13,004 nucleotides of DNA from Fervidobacterium sp. (lineage in GTDB: Bacteria > Thermotogota > Thermotogae > Thermotogales > Fervidobacteriaceae): assembly GCA_003522805.1 (NCBI GenBank), contig DPIB01000089.1:1-13004 (forward strand), in the 5' to 3' direction. Positions 1 to 6,912 of the stretch are shown one piece after another. A program made the translations under genes and the position numbers. The notes beneath the pieces are model-generated. The model had not been told where the DNA came from. It ran no database searches and was given only the letters and a program-made list of their open reading frames with translations. Within the stretch, counting starts at the first letter, position 1, and every line of letters begins with the position of its first letter.

Positions 1-39
1 GCTACCGCTAATTCATCCAAAGGGATGATTGGTAGCTGA
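1..39 (+). CDS. Possible last codons of a TnpB/OrfB-type gene
   Basis: Frame 1 is open from the window edge to a TGA at 37-39, giving ATANSSKGMIGS. Twelve residues carry no recognisable domain. The call rests only on position: in IS200/IS605 elements the tnpB gene normally ends just before, or overlapping, the structured right end seen here. The open frame could equally be chance. Confidence 0.28.
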   Translation, partial: ATANSSKGMIGS

Positions 40-140
40 AGTCTAGTGGAAACTAACTACATTTGTGTTATGCCTTCGGGCTGGCACAGAAGTTAGTAAG
101 TACACTAGAACCTGCTGGCTTTAACCACGCAGAGCTTCAG
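1..140 (+). mobile_element. Right end of an IS200/IS605-type element (left part outside window)
   Basis: The segment 108-140 has the layout typical of IS200/IS605 right ends: a GAACC stretch, a small hairpin with a CTTTAA loop (arms 112-118 and 125-132, one bulged C at 128), then AGCTTCAG. Upstream of it are several nested inverted repeats. Known family behaviour: these elements have no terminal inverted repeats, carry subterminal hairpins and make no target duplication, so the exact boundary cannot be read from sequence alone; I place it near 140. No transposase gene is present beyond at most a dozen codons. The left end is outside the window, so whether the element is intact is unknown. Confidence 0.6.
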
Positions 141-185
141 AGATATATACTTGTATGTACTGTGATAGAGAAGATTTGAGAATTA

Positions 186-211
186 AAAAGCGGGGAGACA
201 TCCCCGCTTTT
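186..211. terminator. Bidirectional intrinsic terminator
   Basis: An 11-bp perfect stem (AAAAGCGGGGA at 186-196, TCCCCGCTTTT at 201-211) with a GACA loop. On the minus strand it is followed by further T residues and sits 22 bases after the GH130 stop, so it ends the minus-strand sugar operon. Because the arms carry A and T runs, it also works on paper for plus-strand transcripts coming from the IS element. Confidence 0.85.
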
Positions 212-233
212 AAACTGAGTATAAGTTTTTGAT

Positions 234-1127
234 CTATCTTGCATTCTCACACCATTCCATGACCTTCTCCACATCTATCGTTGCAAGAGCAATGTAATTG
301 TCTGCTGCACCGTAGTAAACATAGTACTTTCCTTCGTACTCGACCATCGCATCGCTGAATACAACGTTTGGTACACCACCAAAGACTTCCCAATCCTCTT
401 GTGGTTCCAATATGGGTTCTTCGCTTCTCTTCAGCACCTTCGTTGGATCGTTGAGATCAACGAGCATAAATCCCAATCTGTAGATTGGCCTTGGCCCATC
501 TTCTACCCCATGGTACAGCATCAGCCAACCGTAAGGTGTTTTCAATGGAGGCGCACCTATACCTACTTTCAGATTATCCCAATAGCCTTTCCTTGGACCT
601 ACGACATCCACATAGTTATTCCAGTTAATCAGATCATCGGAATATGCATACCATATGTCTGGTTCGAACCTGTGAATAAGCACGTATTTACCATTGATCC
701 TCTCTGGAAAAAGTGCCGCATCTTTGTTGTTGATCTCATCTTTTATAACTATCCCGTATCTCTCCCACGTGATGAAATTCTTCGTATAAGCTATTGAAAC
801 TCTAGGACCTCTTGGCGAGTATGCAGTATAAGCCATGTAATATTTATTACCAATTTGTGTTATCCTTGGATCTTCCACTCCATAAAGCTCATCTTTTAAA
901 GCAGGGGAGAAAACAGGTTTTTCCAATCTGTTGAAATGAACACCATCACTACTAACAGCATATCCTATCCGAGAGACCATGTCTGCACCTTGAGCTCTGT
1001 AGAGTAGGTGGAACAGTTCATCGTCGTACACTACTGCACAGTTGAAAACAAACTTGTCTTCCCATAAATGTTCTGGCAATGGTGCCAAAATAGGGTTGAG
1101 TGGATGTCTTTCCAATCTAAGTTCCAT
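234..1127 (-). CDS. GH130 glycoside phosphorylase (beta-mannoside type)
   Basis: A 297-residue cytoplasmic protein without signal peptide, normal for GH130, a five-bladed beta-propeller family that mostly phosphorolyses beta-mannosides to mannose 1-phosphate. Visible signatures are GVEDPR at 83-88, whose Asp86 matches the family's catalytic acid position; DAALFPE at 136-142; IHRFEPDIW at 151-159; and YHG at 205-207. Lys187, His206 and Arg44/Arg53 are plausible phosphate or sugar contacts, which favours a phosphorylase over the hydrolytic subgroups, but that is inference. The start is set by AAGGAGG seven bases before the ATG. It is the last gene of the minus-strand operon, 31 bases after the second permease, which suggests it acts on the imported oligosaccharide. 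The exact substrate (beta-1,2-mannobiose, mannosyl-glucose or other) cannot be told from sequence. Confidence 0.88.
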   Translation of the reverse strand: MELRLERHPLNPILAPLPEHLWEDKFVFNCAVVYDDELFHLLYRAQGADMVSRIGYAVSSDGVHFNRLEKPVFSPALKDELYGVEDPRITQIGNKYYMAYTAYSPRGPRVSIAYTKNFITWERYGIVIKDEINNKDAALFPERINGKYVLIHRFEPDIWYAYSDDLINWNNYVDVVGPRKGYWDNLKVGIGAPPLKTPYGWLMLYHGVEDGPRPIYRLGFMLVDLNDPTKVLKRSEEPILEPQEDWEVFGGVPNVVFSDAMVEYEGKYYVYYGAADNYIALATIDVEKVMEWCENAR

Positions 1128-1158
1128 GCTATAGCCTCCTTCTTCTTCGTTTTTATTC

Positions 1159-1983
1159 TCATCTCAGAGACATTGAAATTCCTTGCAAGAAATATTTTCT
1201 TAGCAGGAGAAAGATCAAAACCATCGGTATTGTCTGTATAACCGAACCTGCAAGTATAGGCCCTATGTAACTCGCATATTCATGATTGAATGATGCCAAC
1301 AAGACTGAAAGTGGCATCTTGTTGTAGTCTTTCATAACCATCAACGGCCAAAGGAAATTGTCCCATATGCCTATGAATGTAAATAGTCCGACTATAGACG
1401 CGGTGGAGCCAGCTAGTGGAAACATAAGACGAAATATGATCCAGAAATCATTTGCACCGTCCATCCTTGCCGCATCTACATAGTCTTCGGGGATCGTTTT
1501 GAATGCTTGCGCAAACATGAATATCCCCCATGCGCTAGTCAAAGAGGGTACGATAAGTGCTTTGTACGTATTTAGCCAGTTGAAGTTCCTTATCAATACA
1601 AACAACGGAATCATGAACATGAAGCCAGGAAATAGCATCTGCCATATTGTAAAATTAAACAGAACTTGTCCAGTTTTGAATTTTATCCTCGATATTGCGT
1701 AACCTACCAGTGCAGATGTTATTATAACTGAAAATGTGACTGTTGTCGATATAAAAAGGCTATTGAGAAATGCCCTAACAAATGGTCTCTCGAATCTGTT
1801 TGCCATGATGAATATGAATTTGTAATGGTCCAATGTGAGTGACTTGGGCCAAAATGTTGTGTATATATCCTCTGCTGGCTTGAATGATGAAATAAAGAGC
1901 CATATGTAAGGATATATCCAAATAATTGCAAGAAAGATCAGTAAGATTGTTATTATGTAAGCACCGATTTCCTGTTTTTTCAT
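1159..1983 (-). CDS. Sugar ABC transporter permease, MalG-like (CUT1)
   Basis: A 274-residue inner-membrane protein with about six hydrophobic segments. The first is at about 8-33; the others lie through 75-255. The cytoplasmic EAA loop at about 167-190 reads YVDAARMDGANDFWIIF; it is the family's contact site for the ATPase. The N-terminal SSFKPAEDI after the first segment is characteristic of the MalG side of CUT1 pairs. Its ATG overlaps the stop of the MalF-like gene in an ATGA (1980-1983), so translation is probably coupled. No ATPase gene lies nearby; a shared MsmK/MalK-type ATPase elsewhere in the genome is the usual arrangement for CUT1 systems in this group, so this is not a defect. 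Confidence 0.92.
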   Translation of the reverse strand: MKKQEIGAYIITILLIFLAIIWIYPYIWLFISSFKPAEDIYTTFWPKSLTLDHYKFIFIMANRFERPFVRAFLNSLFISTTVTFSVIITSALVGYAISRIKFKTGQVLFNFTIWQMLFPGFMFMIPLFVLIRNFNWLNTYKALIVPSLTSAWGIFMFAQAFKTIPEDYVDAARMDGANDFWIIFRLMFPLAGSTASIVGLFTFIGIWDNFLWPLMVMKDYNKMPLSVLLASFNHEYASYIGPILAGSVIQTIPMVLIFLLLRKYFLQGISMSLR

Positions 1984-2888
1984 ACAAAACTCACTTCTCT
2001 TTCAAAGGTCTTTCTGATGAGCGTTACCAATCCATAGCTTAACAATGCAGTCACAACAGCAACTGTTGTTGCATATGATGGATCTATCCTTTTGAATGCT
2101 GTATCGTACATGTATATCATGAACGTCGTTGTCCTCTGCATTGGCCCTCCACCCGTTATCAAATATGGTTCGGTGAATATACCGAAAGTTAGCATAATGG
2201 CAAGAACAGTTACTGTAACGAGTGATGGATTAATCAACGGCAATGTAATTTTCCAAAATAGCACCTTTTTATTTGCACCATCTAATTCTGCTGCCTCGTA
2301 AAGTGATTGTGGAATTTGTTGAAGACCTGCGTACAGTATGAGTCCATAATAGCCCATGAATTTCCATGTTATTATGAGGCATATCGAGAAAATCGCAAGT
2401 TGTGGATTACTGAACCACGGTATAGTTACACCGAAGAGCGCATCGAAGACCCTATTAACAGGTCCGTTCACAGCAAAGAGATTTGAAAAAAGTAAGGAAT
2501 ATGCAACGCCTGAAGAGACATTTGCTACCAGGAAGCTAAGCATTATAAACGTCCTGCCAAATTTCACTTTCTTTAGAGCGAGTGCAAATAATAGCGATGA
2601 AATCAAGATCATGGGGATCAAGTAAGCAAGAAAATTGAGAGTATTCAGAATAATCTGCAAGAAAACCTTATCCGTAAACATTTTCAAGAAGTTGTCAAAC
2701 CATACAAAGCGTGGTTTGGAGAAGAAATTCCACTTTGTAAACGCCAAGATCAGCATCCATACAAATGGATATCCCCAAAATATGGCAGTGTAAGCAACGT
2801 AAGGAATTATCACTGAATAACCAAATATCCTCTCTTTTCTGCCGAACTTCGATCTCTTGTTCACCGGACCACTTCCCATTCTAGACAT
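1980..2888 (-). CDS. Sugar ABC transporter permease, MalF-like (CUT1)
   Basis: A 302-residue inner-membrane protein with about six membrane segments starting at residue 24 or so, after a basic cytoplasmic N-terminus (KRSKFGRKER). The EAA loop at 197-221 reads LYEAAELDGANKKVLFWKI. YLITGGGP (about 242-249) is a frequent motif in MalF/UgpA-type partners. It lies 15 bases after the binding-protein stop and overlaps the MalG-like gene by 4 bases. The start is less sure than its neighbours: the ATG at 2888 has no clear Shine-Dalgarno sequence upstream, and Met4 is an alternative, so it may depend on coupling with the preceding gene. It forms a heterodimeric channel with the MalG-like partner. Confidence 0.92.
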   Translation of the reverse strand: MSRMGSGPVNKRSKFGRKERIFGYSVIIPYVAYTAIFWGYPFVWMLILAFTKWNFFSKPRFVWFDNFLKMFTDKVFLQIILNTLNFLAYLIPMILISSLLFALALKKVKFGRTFIMLSFLVANVSSGVAYSLLFSNLFAVNGPVNRVFDALFGVTIPWFSNPQLAIFSICLIITWKFMGYYGLILYAGLQQIPQSLYEAAELDGANKKVLFWKITLPLINPSLVTVTVLAIMLTFGIFTEPYLITGGGPMQRTTTFMIYMYDTAFKRIDPSYATTVAVVTALLSYGLVTLIRKTFEREVSFV

Positions 2889-2903
2889 ATTTTTCGGAAA
2901 TCA

Positions 2904-4154
2904 TTAGAATAATATCTTATTTATCTCCTTCACTGCATTGTTCAAGATATCGTCGGGTTTACCTTTCAAATACATGAGTGGTTCAACAAGATAAGTAGTC
3001 ATAGCCTGCTGAATGTCTATGGTTTTATCTATCAAGGCAGGTGGAACTGCATACGCTACGTTTGATGAATAGGCTTTAAAGAACTTATCTTCCATATACT
3101 TAGCAAATACTGGATTTGTTGTAAGGTCTTCCCTTGCTGGAGGCATCTGCGTTTTCTCTATCCAGAGTGCATCGTTCTGTGCGTTGGAAAATACCCAAGA
3201 GATGAATTCAAATGCAGCCTTCTTATCTTTACACGTTGAGAAGATTACAAGTCCTTTGCTATCTGCAAATGTATAGACTGGCTTGTCTTTTGGGTAATCA
3301 TCAGGAACCGGCGGTGTTGATATCCAGATGTTTGGTATAACCTTCGGGAACGTTTCCTTTGCCCAATTGACTTCCCATGGTCCTGTTATCTTTCCCAAAA
3401 TAGTTCCATCATAGAAAGGATTTGTGCCAAGCTCTACGGCAGTGTATTTGTTTTGAAACATCGTGTAGATGAATTCAGATATCTTCTTTCCAGTGGCATC
3501 ACCGAAATTAACTTTCCTCTTTACAGTGTCGATGTATGATTTTCCACTAGTAGCTGCATAATAGTATGTTATAAAATCATACCATCTATCCCACCAGTTT
3601 CTTCCAGATATGACCTGCATTGTGAACTTTTTCTTACCATCTGCAAATTTTTTGCTTATATCGTATATTTCTGAATAAGTTCTTGGAGGATTGCTGTATC
3701 CCAATTGTTTAAGAATATCGCCCCGCCACCAAAAGAGCATAGGGTTTGAATATATTGGGAAGACATAATGCTTGCCGTTTATAGCCCATTTGTCGATGAT
3801 ACTAGTCATCTTCCTTGTTTGAACGAGTTTTGTAAAATCCGCGCCAAAGTTATCAAACGCATATAGTGCTCCGATATCAGCGAGTTGTGCGCCAAATCCA
3901 CTGAAGATATTCTCACAGAAATCTGGTGCATTCCCTGCAGCCAAAGCAGTCAATATTGCTTCTTCTGAACTTCCTGCTGCTGGAATGGTTTGAACTTCAA
4001 TCTGAATATCTGGCCTTTGTTTGTTCCATTGAGTTACCATGATCTTCCAGAATTCTTCTTGGTACGGATTAGGAGCAGTCCAGAAAGTCAATTTTACCGA
4101 AAATGCTGTAATCATGAGAACCAATAAAAGAGTTACACTTACGAACTTTTTCAT
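2904..4154 (-). CDS. Extracellular sugar-binding protein of ABC transporter
   Basis: A family-1 solute-binding protein (MalE-like) of 416 residues, the usual size. Residues 1-19 form a signal peptide (MKK, then a hydrophobic run to about AFS); the mature protein begins with KLTFWTAPNP, a typical first beta strand followed by ligand-binding loops. There is no lipobox cysteine, so it may be free or held by the uncleaved signal segment. WEVNWAKETFP and the later FISWVFSN helix fit the two-lobe fold. I start at the ATG at 4154, nine bases after GGGAGG. A TTG nine bases further upstream touches the ribosome site directly and is unlikely. It is the first transport gene after the regulator, 80 bases from its stop; this short gap holds no clear promoter or terminator, so read-through from the lacI-type gene is likely. 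Substrate is not readable; the GH130 neighbour suggests a manno-oligosaccharide. Confidence 0.9.
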   Translation of the reverse strand: MKKFVSVTLLLVLMITAFSVKLTFWTAPNPYQEEFWKIMVTQWNKQRPDIQIEVQTIPAAGSSEEAILTALAAGNAPDFCENIFSGFGAQLADIGALYAFDNFGADFTKLVQTRKMTSIIDKWAINGKHYVFPIYSNPMLFWWRGDILKQLGYSNPPRTYSEIYDISKKFADGKKKFTMQVISGRNWWDRWYDFITYYYAATSGKSYIDTVKRKVNFGDATGKKISEFIYTMFQNKYTAVELGTNPFYDGTILGKITGPWEVNWAKETFPKVIPNIWISTPPVPDDYPKDKPVYTFADSKGLVIFSTCKDKKAAFEFISWVFSNAQNDALWIEKTQMPPAREDLTTNPVFAKYMEDKFFKAYSSNVAYAVPPALIDKTIDIQQAMTTYLVEPLMYLKGKPDDILNNAVKEINKILF

Positions 4155-4234
4155 ACCAACCAACCTCCCTAAAATTAGTGTGGAATGCGCCCCTCACATT
4201 ACCTGCAACATGTGTATATGTGTATATTGGATTT

Positions 4235-5200
4235 TCATATTATAGTTGAGTCACGCTTTACATAAGATGTGTACAAGCATTGTTTATATGGATGTGAGCT
4301 CTGGTTGTTGAGAAGTTCATAAAGCCTCTTTACTGCATTTAAGCCTAGTTCTGACTTTTGTACATGCAGAGTGGAAAGGCCCTCTTTCTCTGCATCAGGA
4401 ATATTGTCAAACCCTGCGACGTTTATTTGTTCAGGTATTTTGTAACCCCATTCCTTGAGTTTCTTGAGGGCGCTTATGGCAATGATATCGTTTGAACATA
4501 TCAATACTTCGGGGACATGATCACGCAAGATCTTTCTCAAAACGTTGTCTACTTCCTCATTAAGTTCATCGTATTCCATGTTGATGGGTAACTTGCCATT
4601 CTTCCGCATTGCCGCCACGTATCCGTTATATCGATCCCTAAAACCGTAATACTTGAGTGGACCGTGCAAGTGGATTATTCTGTTGAAACCATTTTCAATG
4701 AATTTCTGAGTGACGTAAAAGACACCATCGTATCCATCACTGAGAATACTATTCACACGCAAGCCATCTATGTAATGGTCAACAAGCACTACCCTTGACC
4801 TTGACGAAATCTCTTCTATAGTTTCCTCATCCATGTCGCTACCAATTATGATGTAACCATCACATCCAGAAACTTCCTCTTCTTCGAAAATTATCTTTCT
4901 AGGAGTCATCTTATACATAGCGGCCGCATTTTCAATGGCTTCTAAAATCATTTTATAGAACGTTCCTATTTCTTTACCTAATAGTTCTTGGATCCTTCGA
5001 CTTATCACCAGCCCTATCTGTTGATTCTTCTTTCGCGCCAGCGTTCTTGCCGATATATGTGGCTTGTAATCAAGTTCATTGACAGCTTTTAACACCCTCA
5101 GTTCAGTCTCTTCTGAAACATACCCCGTCCTGTTGAGAACCCTTGAAACGGTGGCTATCGAAACCCCTGCGTACTTTGCCACATCTTCTATCGAGACCAT
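4235..5200 (-). CDS. LacI-family transcriptional regulator of the sugar locus
   Basis: A 321-residue repressor. The N-terminal helix-turn-helix occupies about 3-22 (IEDVAKYAGVSIATVSRVLN), followed by the hinge with LDYKPHISARTLARKK at about 43-58, and a periplasmic-binding-protein-like sensor domain that starts at IGLVIS and ends in YVKRDST, the usual LacI C-terminus. The start follows GAGAGGTGG with a seven-base spacer. It is the first gene of the minus-strand operon with the ABC transporter and GH130. Two operator-like palindromes flank its promoter region (5265-5278 and 5458-5471), so it probably represses itself, the transporter operon and the divergent secreted protein. The inducer is likely a sugar from the imported substrate, not identifiable here. 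Confidence 0.93.
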   Translation of the reverse strand: MVSIEDVAKYAGVSIATVSRVLNRTGYVSEETELRVLKAVNELDYKPHISARTLARKKNQQIGLVISRRIQELLGKEIGTFYKMILEAIENAAAMYKMTPRKIIFEEEEVSGCDGYIIIGSDMDEETIEEISSRSRVVLVDHYIDGLRVNSILSDGYDGVFYVTQKFIENGFNRIIHLHGPLKYYGFRDRYNGYVAAMRKNGKLPINMEYDELNEEVDNVLRKILRDHVPEVLICSNDIIAISALKKLKEWGYKIPEQINVAGFDNIPDAEKEGLSTLHVQKSELGLNAVKRLYELLNNQSSHPYKQCLYTSYVKRDSTII

Positions 5201-5264
5201 CTAGATTCCACCTCTCCTCCTCTGTGATTCGACAACATATCGCCAACGTATTTCAGTAAACCTG

Positions 5265-5278
5265 AGTAAGCGTTTACA
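5265..5278 (-). promoter_or_regulatory. LacI-type operator, regulator side
   Basis: AGTAAGCGTTTACA, an imperfect palindrome around a central CG, read on the minus strand as TGTAAACGCTTACT. It matches the general LacI/CcpA operator shape and closely resembles the second site at 5458-5471. It lies about 10-24 bases downstream of the -10 box of the minus-strand promoter, where bound protein would block transcription start or early elongation. Confidence 0.75.
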
Positions 5279-5288
5279 TATCGCCGTT

Positions 5289-5317
5289 ATTATATTCTTA
5301 TAATCAAAATATTCCAA
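5289..5317 (-). promoter_or_regulatory. Promoter of the regulator-transporter-GH130 operon
   Basis: On the minus strand there is TTGGAA (-35, 5312-5317), a 17-base spacer and a perfect TATAAT (-10, 5289-5294). Transcription would start near 5282, giving a leader of about 80 bases before the LacI ATG, with the operator inside the leader. Between this promoter and the plus-strand promoter (about 5318-5440) I see only AT-rich sequence without a gene or convincing repeat. Confidence 0.75.
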
Positions 5318-5446
5318 AGTGCTAAATCTAAAGCAAATTATAAGAAAAATCTGATAATCGATGAATATGGACTAATTATTATGTTATTCCAAGATATCAA
5401 TGCTTTTTGAAGAATAAATCAGTTATAATATGATGAAGTATTTGAT

Positions 5447-5452
5447 TATAAT
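5447..5452 (+). promoter_or_regulatory. -10 box of the divergent secreted-protein promoter
   Basis: A perfect TATAAT, preceded by TG two bases upstream (near-extended -10). No good -35 hexamer sits at the proper distance, which would suit a weak or activated promoter. A second TATAAT at 5424-5429 also lacks a -35. Transcription would begin near 5459, inside the operator at 5458-5471. Confidence 0.5.
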
Positions 5453-5457
5453 ACGGA

Positions 5458-5471
5458 TGTAAGCGCTTTCA
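5458..5471 (+). promoter_or_regulatory. LacI-type operator, secreted-protein side
   Basis: TGTAAGCGCTTTCA, an imperfect palindrome around GCGC that fits both the LacI-family pattern and the CcpA cre consensus (TGWAANCGNTNWCA). It covers the predicted start of the plus-strand transcript and ends 31 bases before the ATG at 5503. The neighbouring LacI-type gene is the simplest candidate to bind it. Confidence 0.8.
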
Positions 5472-5502
5472 GATTTTACAACACTATGAGGGAGGTGGGT
5501 GT

Positions 5503-6834
5503 ATGAAGAAAGTTCTGCCTGTGTTATTCGTGTTAGTGGTATCACTTATGTCAGTTGCATTTGCCGGTACATTATCTATCCCAGTAAATGCTGGAGATGT
5601 GGAAGTTCCTGTTGTTGTTCAAATGTCAAAGTTGCTAGACTATGTGCCAGAGGATTTTGATGCTGATTGGTCAACTATGAAAATCCTAAGTAACGGAAAA
5701 GAGATTCCATACCAAGTGGAAGATGTCGATGGAAATAACAGAATTTCTGCACCGGATTATGTTGTATTCATAGCAAGTGGTAAGAGTCAGATAGTTGTAT
5801 CGGAAGAAGCATCTGCAAAGACAACTGTTTATCCAAAGGCTTTTACAGTCACTAAAACAGATACCGGATGGACGATTAAATCAACAGATAACAAGTTCGA
5901 AGTGGCAGTAAACGACCATGGCCTAGTTCAAGTTACCCAATTTGGTGACGCAAAAGCAAAGCTTATCGATGAACTTGGCATTGCTCGAGTGAGTGGTTGG
6001 TACAATTCAACGTTCTACGTAGATGGCAACCTCGGCGACCATTACGAAGAAACTTCCAGCGCATTCAGAGTTGTGTCTATCAAAGTCCTCGAACCTGGTC
6101 CAGTCGCAGTTGGGATTGTCGCAACGTTGAAGTCTGAAAAGTTCAACGGATTAACCCAACAATTAGTCACGCACATATTCAAGAACGGCGATATCTTGGT
6201 CGATAACACGATTGTCTTTGAGACTTATGCAGATATGATGAAGGTTCAAGCAATGGCAACAAGACCAATCGCACCAGCATTCGATGATGCAGTTCACATG
6301 TTACCAGTCTTTAGAAGACTTGTATGGGCTGATGAACTCAACATAACACCATACGAATATTGGTTACAAAGAGATGCAATTACCATGGTGAACAATGTTC
6401 CATACATTGTATTCCCAGCAAATAGTAGTATGAAACCACTTTGGTGGGGTGCAACGTATATATTTGCTTCCATGGAAAAATGGAGAAGCAACTTCTCACC
6501 AAGTGGGAAAATCGGCGTTGCCGAGATACTTCCAGAAGTCCCAGTTGTCATGGCGGATTACAAAAAGTGGTTGGATGGTAGCACATGGGTATACGAAAGT
6601 CTTGAATTCAGAGATGGCATATTCAAGTGGATGCCTGGAGAATTCGATGCATACCCATCAACTACAGATGTGTATTCCATGAAAACCGAAGATATGCCGA
6701 ATAGGTACAAAGCAGGTGACAAAGTACAGTTCTTAAGGCTTTACAATGTTTACAACGCAAATACGATAGTAGATGCCATTAAGCTCATTGAGAACAAGAG
6801 TGCATCGTTCAGAAGTTTAAAGATCGGCGAATAA
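5503..6834 (+). CDS. Secreted protein of unknown function, linked to sugar locus
   Basis: I do not recognise this 443-residue protein. Residues 1-21 form a clear signal peptide (MKKVLPVLFVLVV..., cleavage likely after AFA). The mature part looks beta-rich. Residues 64-90 contain NGKEIPYQVEDVDGNNRI followed by a D-Y-V-V-F-I strand, a pattern seen in the N-terminal sandwich of various secreted carbohydrate-active proteins. The Asp74-Asp76-Asn78-Asp85 spacing could bind calcium. The rest is rich in Trp and Tyr, especially 270-390 (RRLVWADEL, KPLWWGATYIF, GSTWVYESLEF), as in sugar-binding surfaces. No cysteine was seen. The start is fixed by GGGAGGTG five bases before the ATG. Its promoter carries the LacI-type operator, so it is probably induced with the divergent transporter operon. 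It could be a glycoside hydrolase or lyase of an uncommon family, or a polysaccharide-binding protein. Confidence 0.85.
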   Translation: MKKVLPVLFVLVVSLMSVAFAGTLSIPVNAGDVEVPVVVQMSKLLDYVPEDFDADWSTMKILSNGKEIPYQVEDVDGNNRISAPDYVVFIASGKSQIVVSEEASAKTTVYPKAFTVTKTDTGWTIKSTDNKFEVAVNDHGLVQVTQFGDAKAKLIDELGIARVSGWYNSTFYVDGNLGDHYEETSSAFRVVSIKVLEPGPVAVGIVATLKSEKFNGLTQQLVTHIFKNGDILVDNTIVFETYADMMKVQAMATRPIAPAFDDAVHMLPVFRRLVWADELNITPYEYWLQRDAITMVNNVPYIVFPANSSMKPLWWGATYIFASMEKWRSNFSPSGKIGVAEILPEVPVVMADYKKWLDGSTWVYESLEFRDGIFKWMPGEFDAYPSTTDVYSMKTEDMPNRYKAGDKVQFLRLYNVYNANTIVDAIKLIENKSASFRSLKIGE

Positions 6835-6844
6835 TTAGTCTGAT

Positions 6845-6873
6845 TGGGGCCGATGCTCTTTTTCCTGGCCCCA
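6845..6873 (+). terminator. Hairpin after the 443-residue gene, possible weak terminator
   Basis: TGGGGCC (6845-6851) pairs with GGCCCCA (6867-6873) around a 15-base pyrimidine-rich loop, followed by ATTTATTGTT. It lies 10 bases after the stop at 6834 and before the ribosome site of the next gene. The loop is large and the T tract poor, so it may attenuate rather than stop transcription; partial read-through would link the two secreted proteins. Confidence 0.5.
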
Positions 6874-6912
6874 TTTATTGTTCTAAGATACATTTCAAAA
6901 GTTGGTGATATT

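Larger units (their letters stand above)
1..160 (+). ncRNA. Candidate omega-RNA (TnpB guide RNA scaffold) plus guide
   Basis: The plus strand folds by eye into ordered helices. First, GCTACC (1-6) pairs with GGTAGC (31-36), enclosing TCATCC/GGATGA (13-18/23-28) with an AAAG loop. Second, an outer stem CTGAAG (36-41) / CTTCAG (135-140) closes a junction. Third, inside it a long arm is built from TCTAGTG/CACTAGA (42-48/103-109), ACTAACT/AGTTAGT (52-58/91-97), TGTGTTA/TGGCACA with wobbles (64-70/82-88) and GCC-TTCG-GGC (72-81). Fourth, the terminal hairpin spans 112-132. TnpB guide RNAs are known to span the tnpB 3' end and the right end, with the guide taken from the flanking DNA. By that model the guide would start near 141. 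The 5' end may lie left of the window. Transcription is inferred, and an RE with DNA-level hairpins only is the alternative. Confidence 0.5.

Noticed and set aside
4155..4163. TTG start for the sugar-binding protein three codons upstream
   Set aside because: The TTG directly abuts GGGAGG, leaving no spacer; the ATG at 4154 has proper spacing and begins the signal peptide with MKK.
234..4163. Missing ATPase as a sign of a broken transporter
   Set aside because: CUT1 sugar operons often lack the ATPase gene and use a shared MsmK/MalK-type protein; both permeases have intact EAA loops.
4211..4226. Two direct copies of TGTGTATA upstream of the binding-protein gene
   Set aside because: Low-complexity TG/TA sequence with no dyad symmetry and no resemblance to the two LacI-type operators.
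5724..5757. EF-hand-like loop in the 443-residue protein (Asp74, Asp76, Asn78, Asp85)
   Set aside because: The invariant Gly at loop position 6 is missing and there are no flanking helices; kept only as a possible calcium site.
6844..6912. Longer N-terminus for the 727-residue protein, from TTG 6844 or ATG 6853
   Set aside because: It would begin inside a terminator-like hairpin without a ribosome site, and would bury the signal peptide that begins at 6913 behind TTGGTGA.
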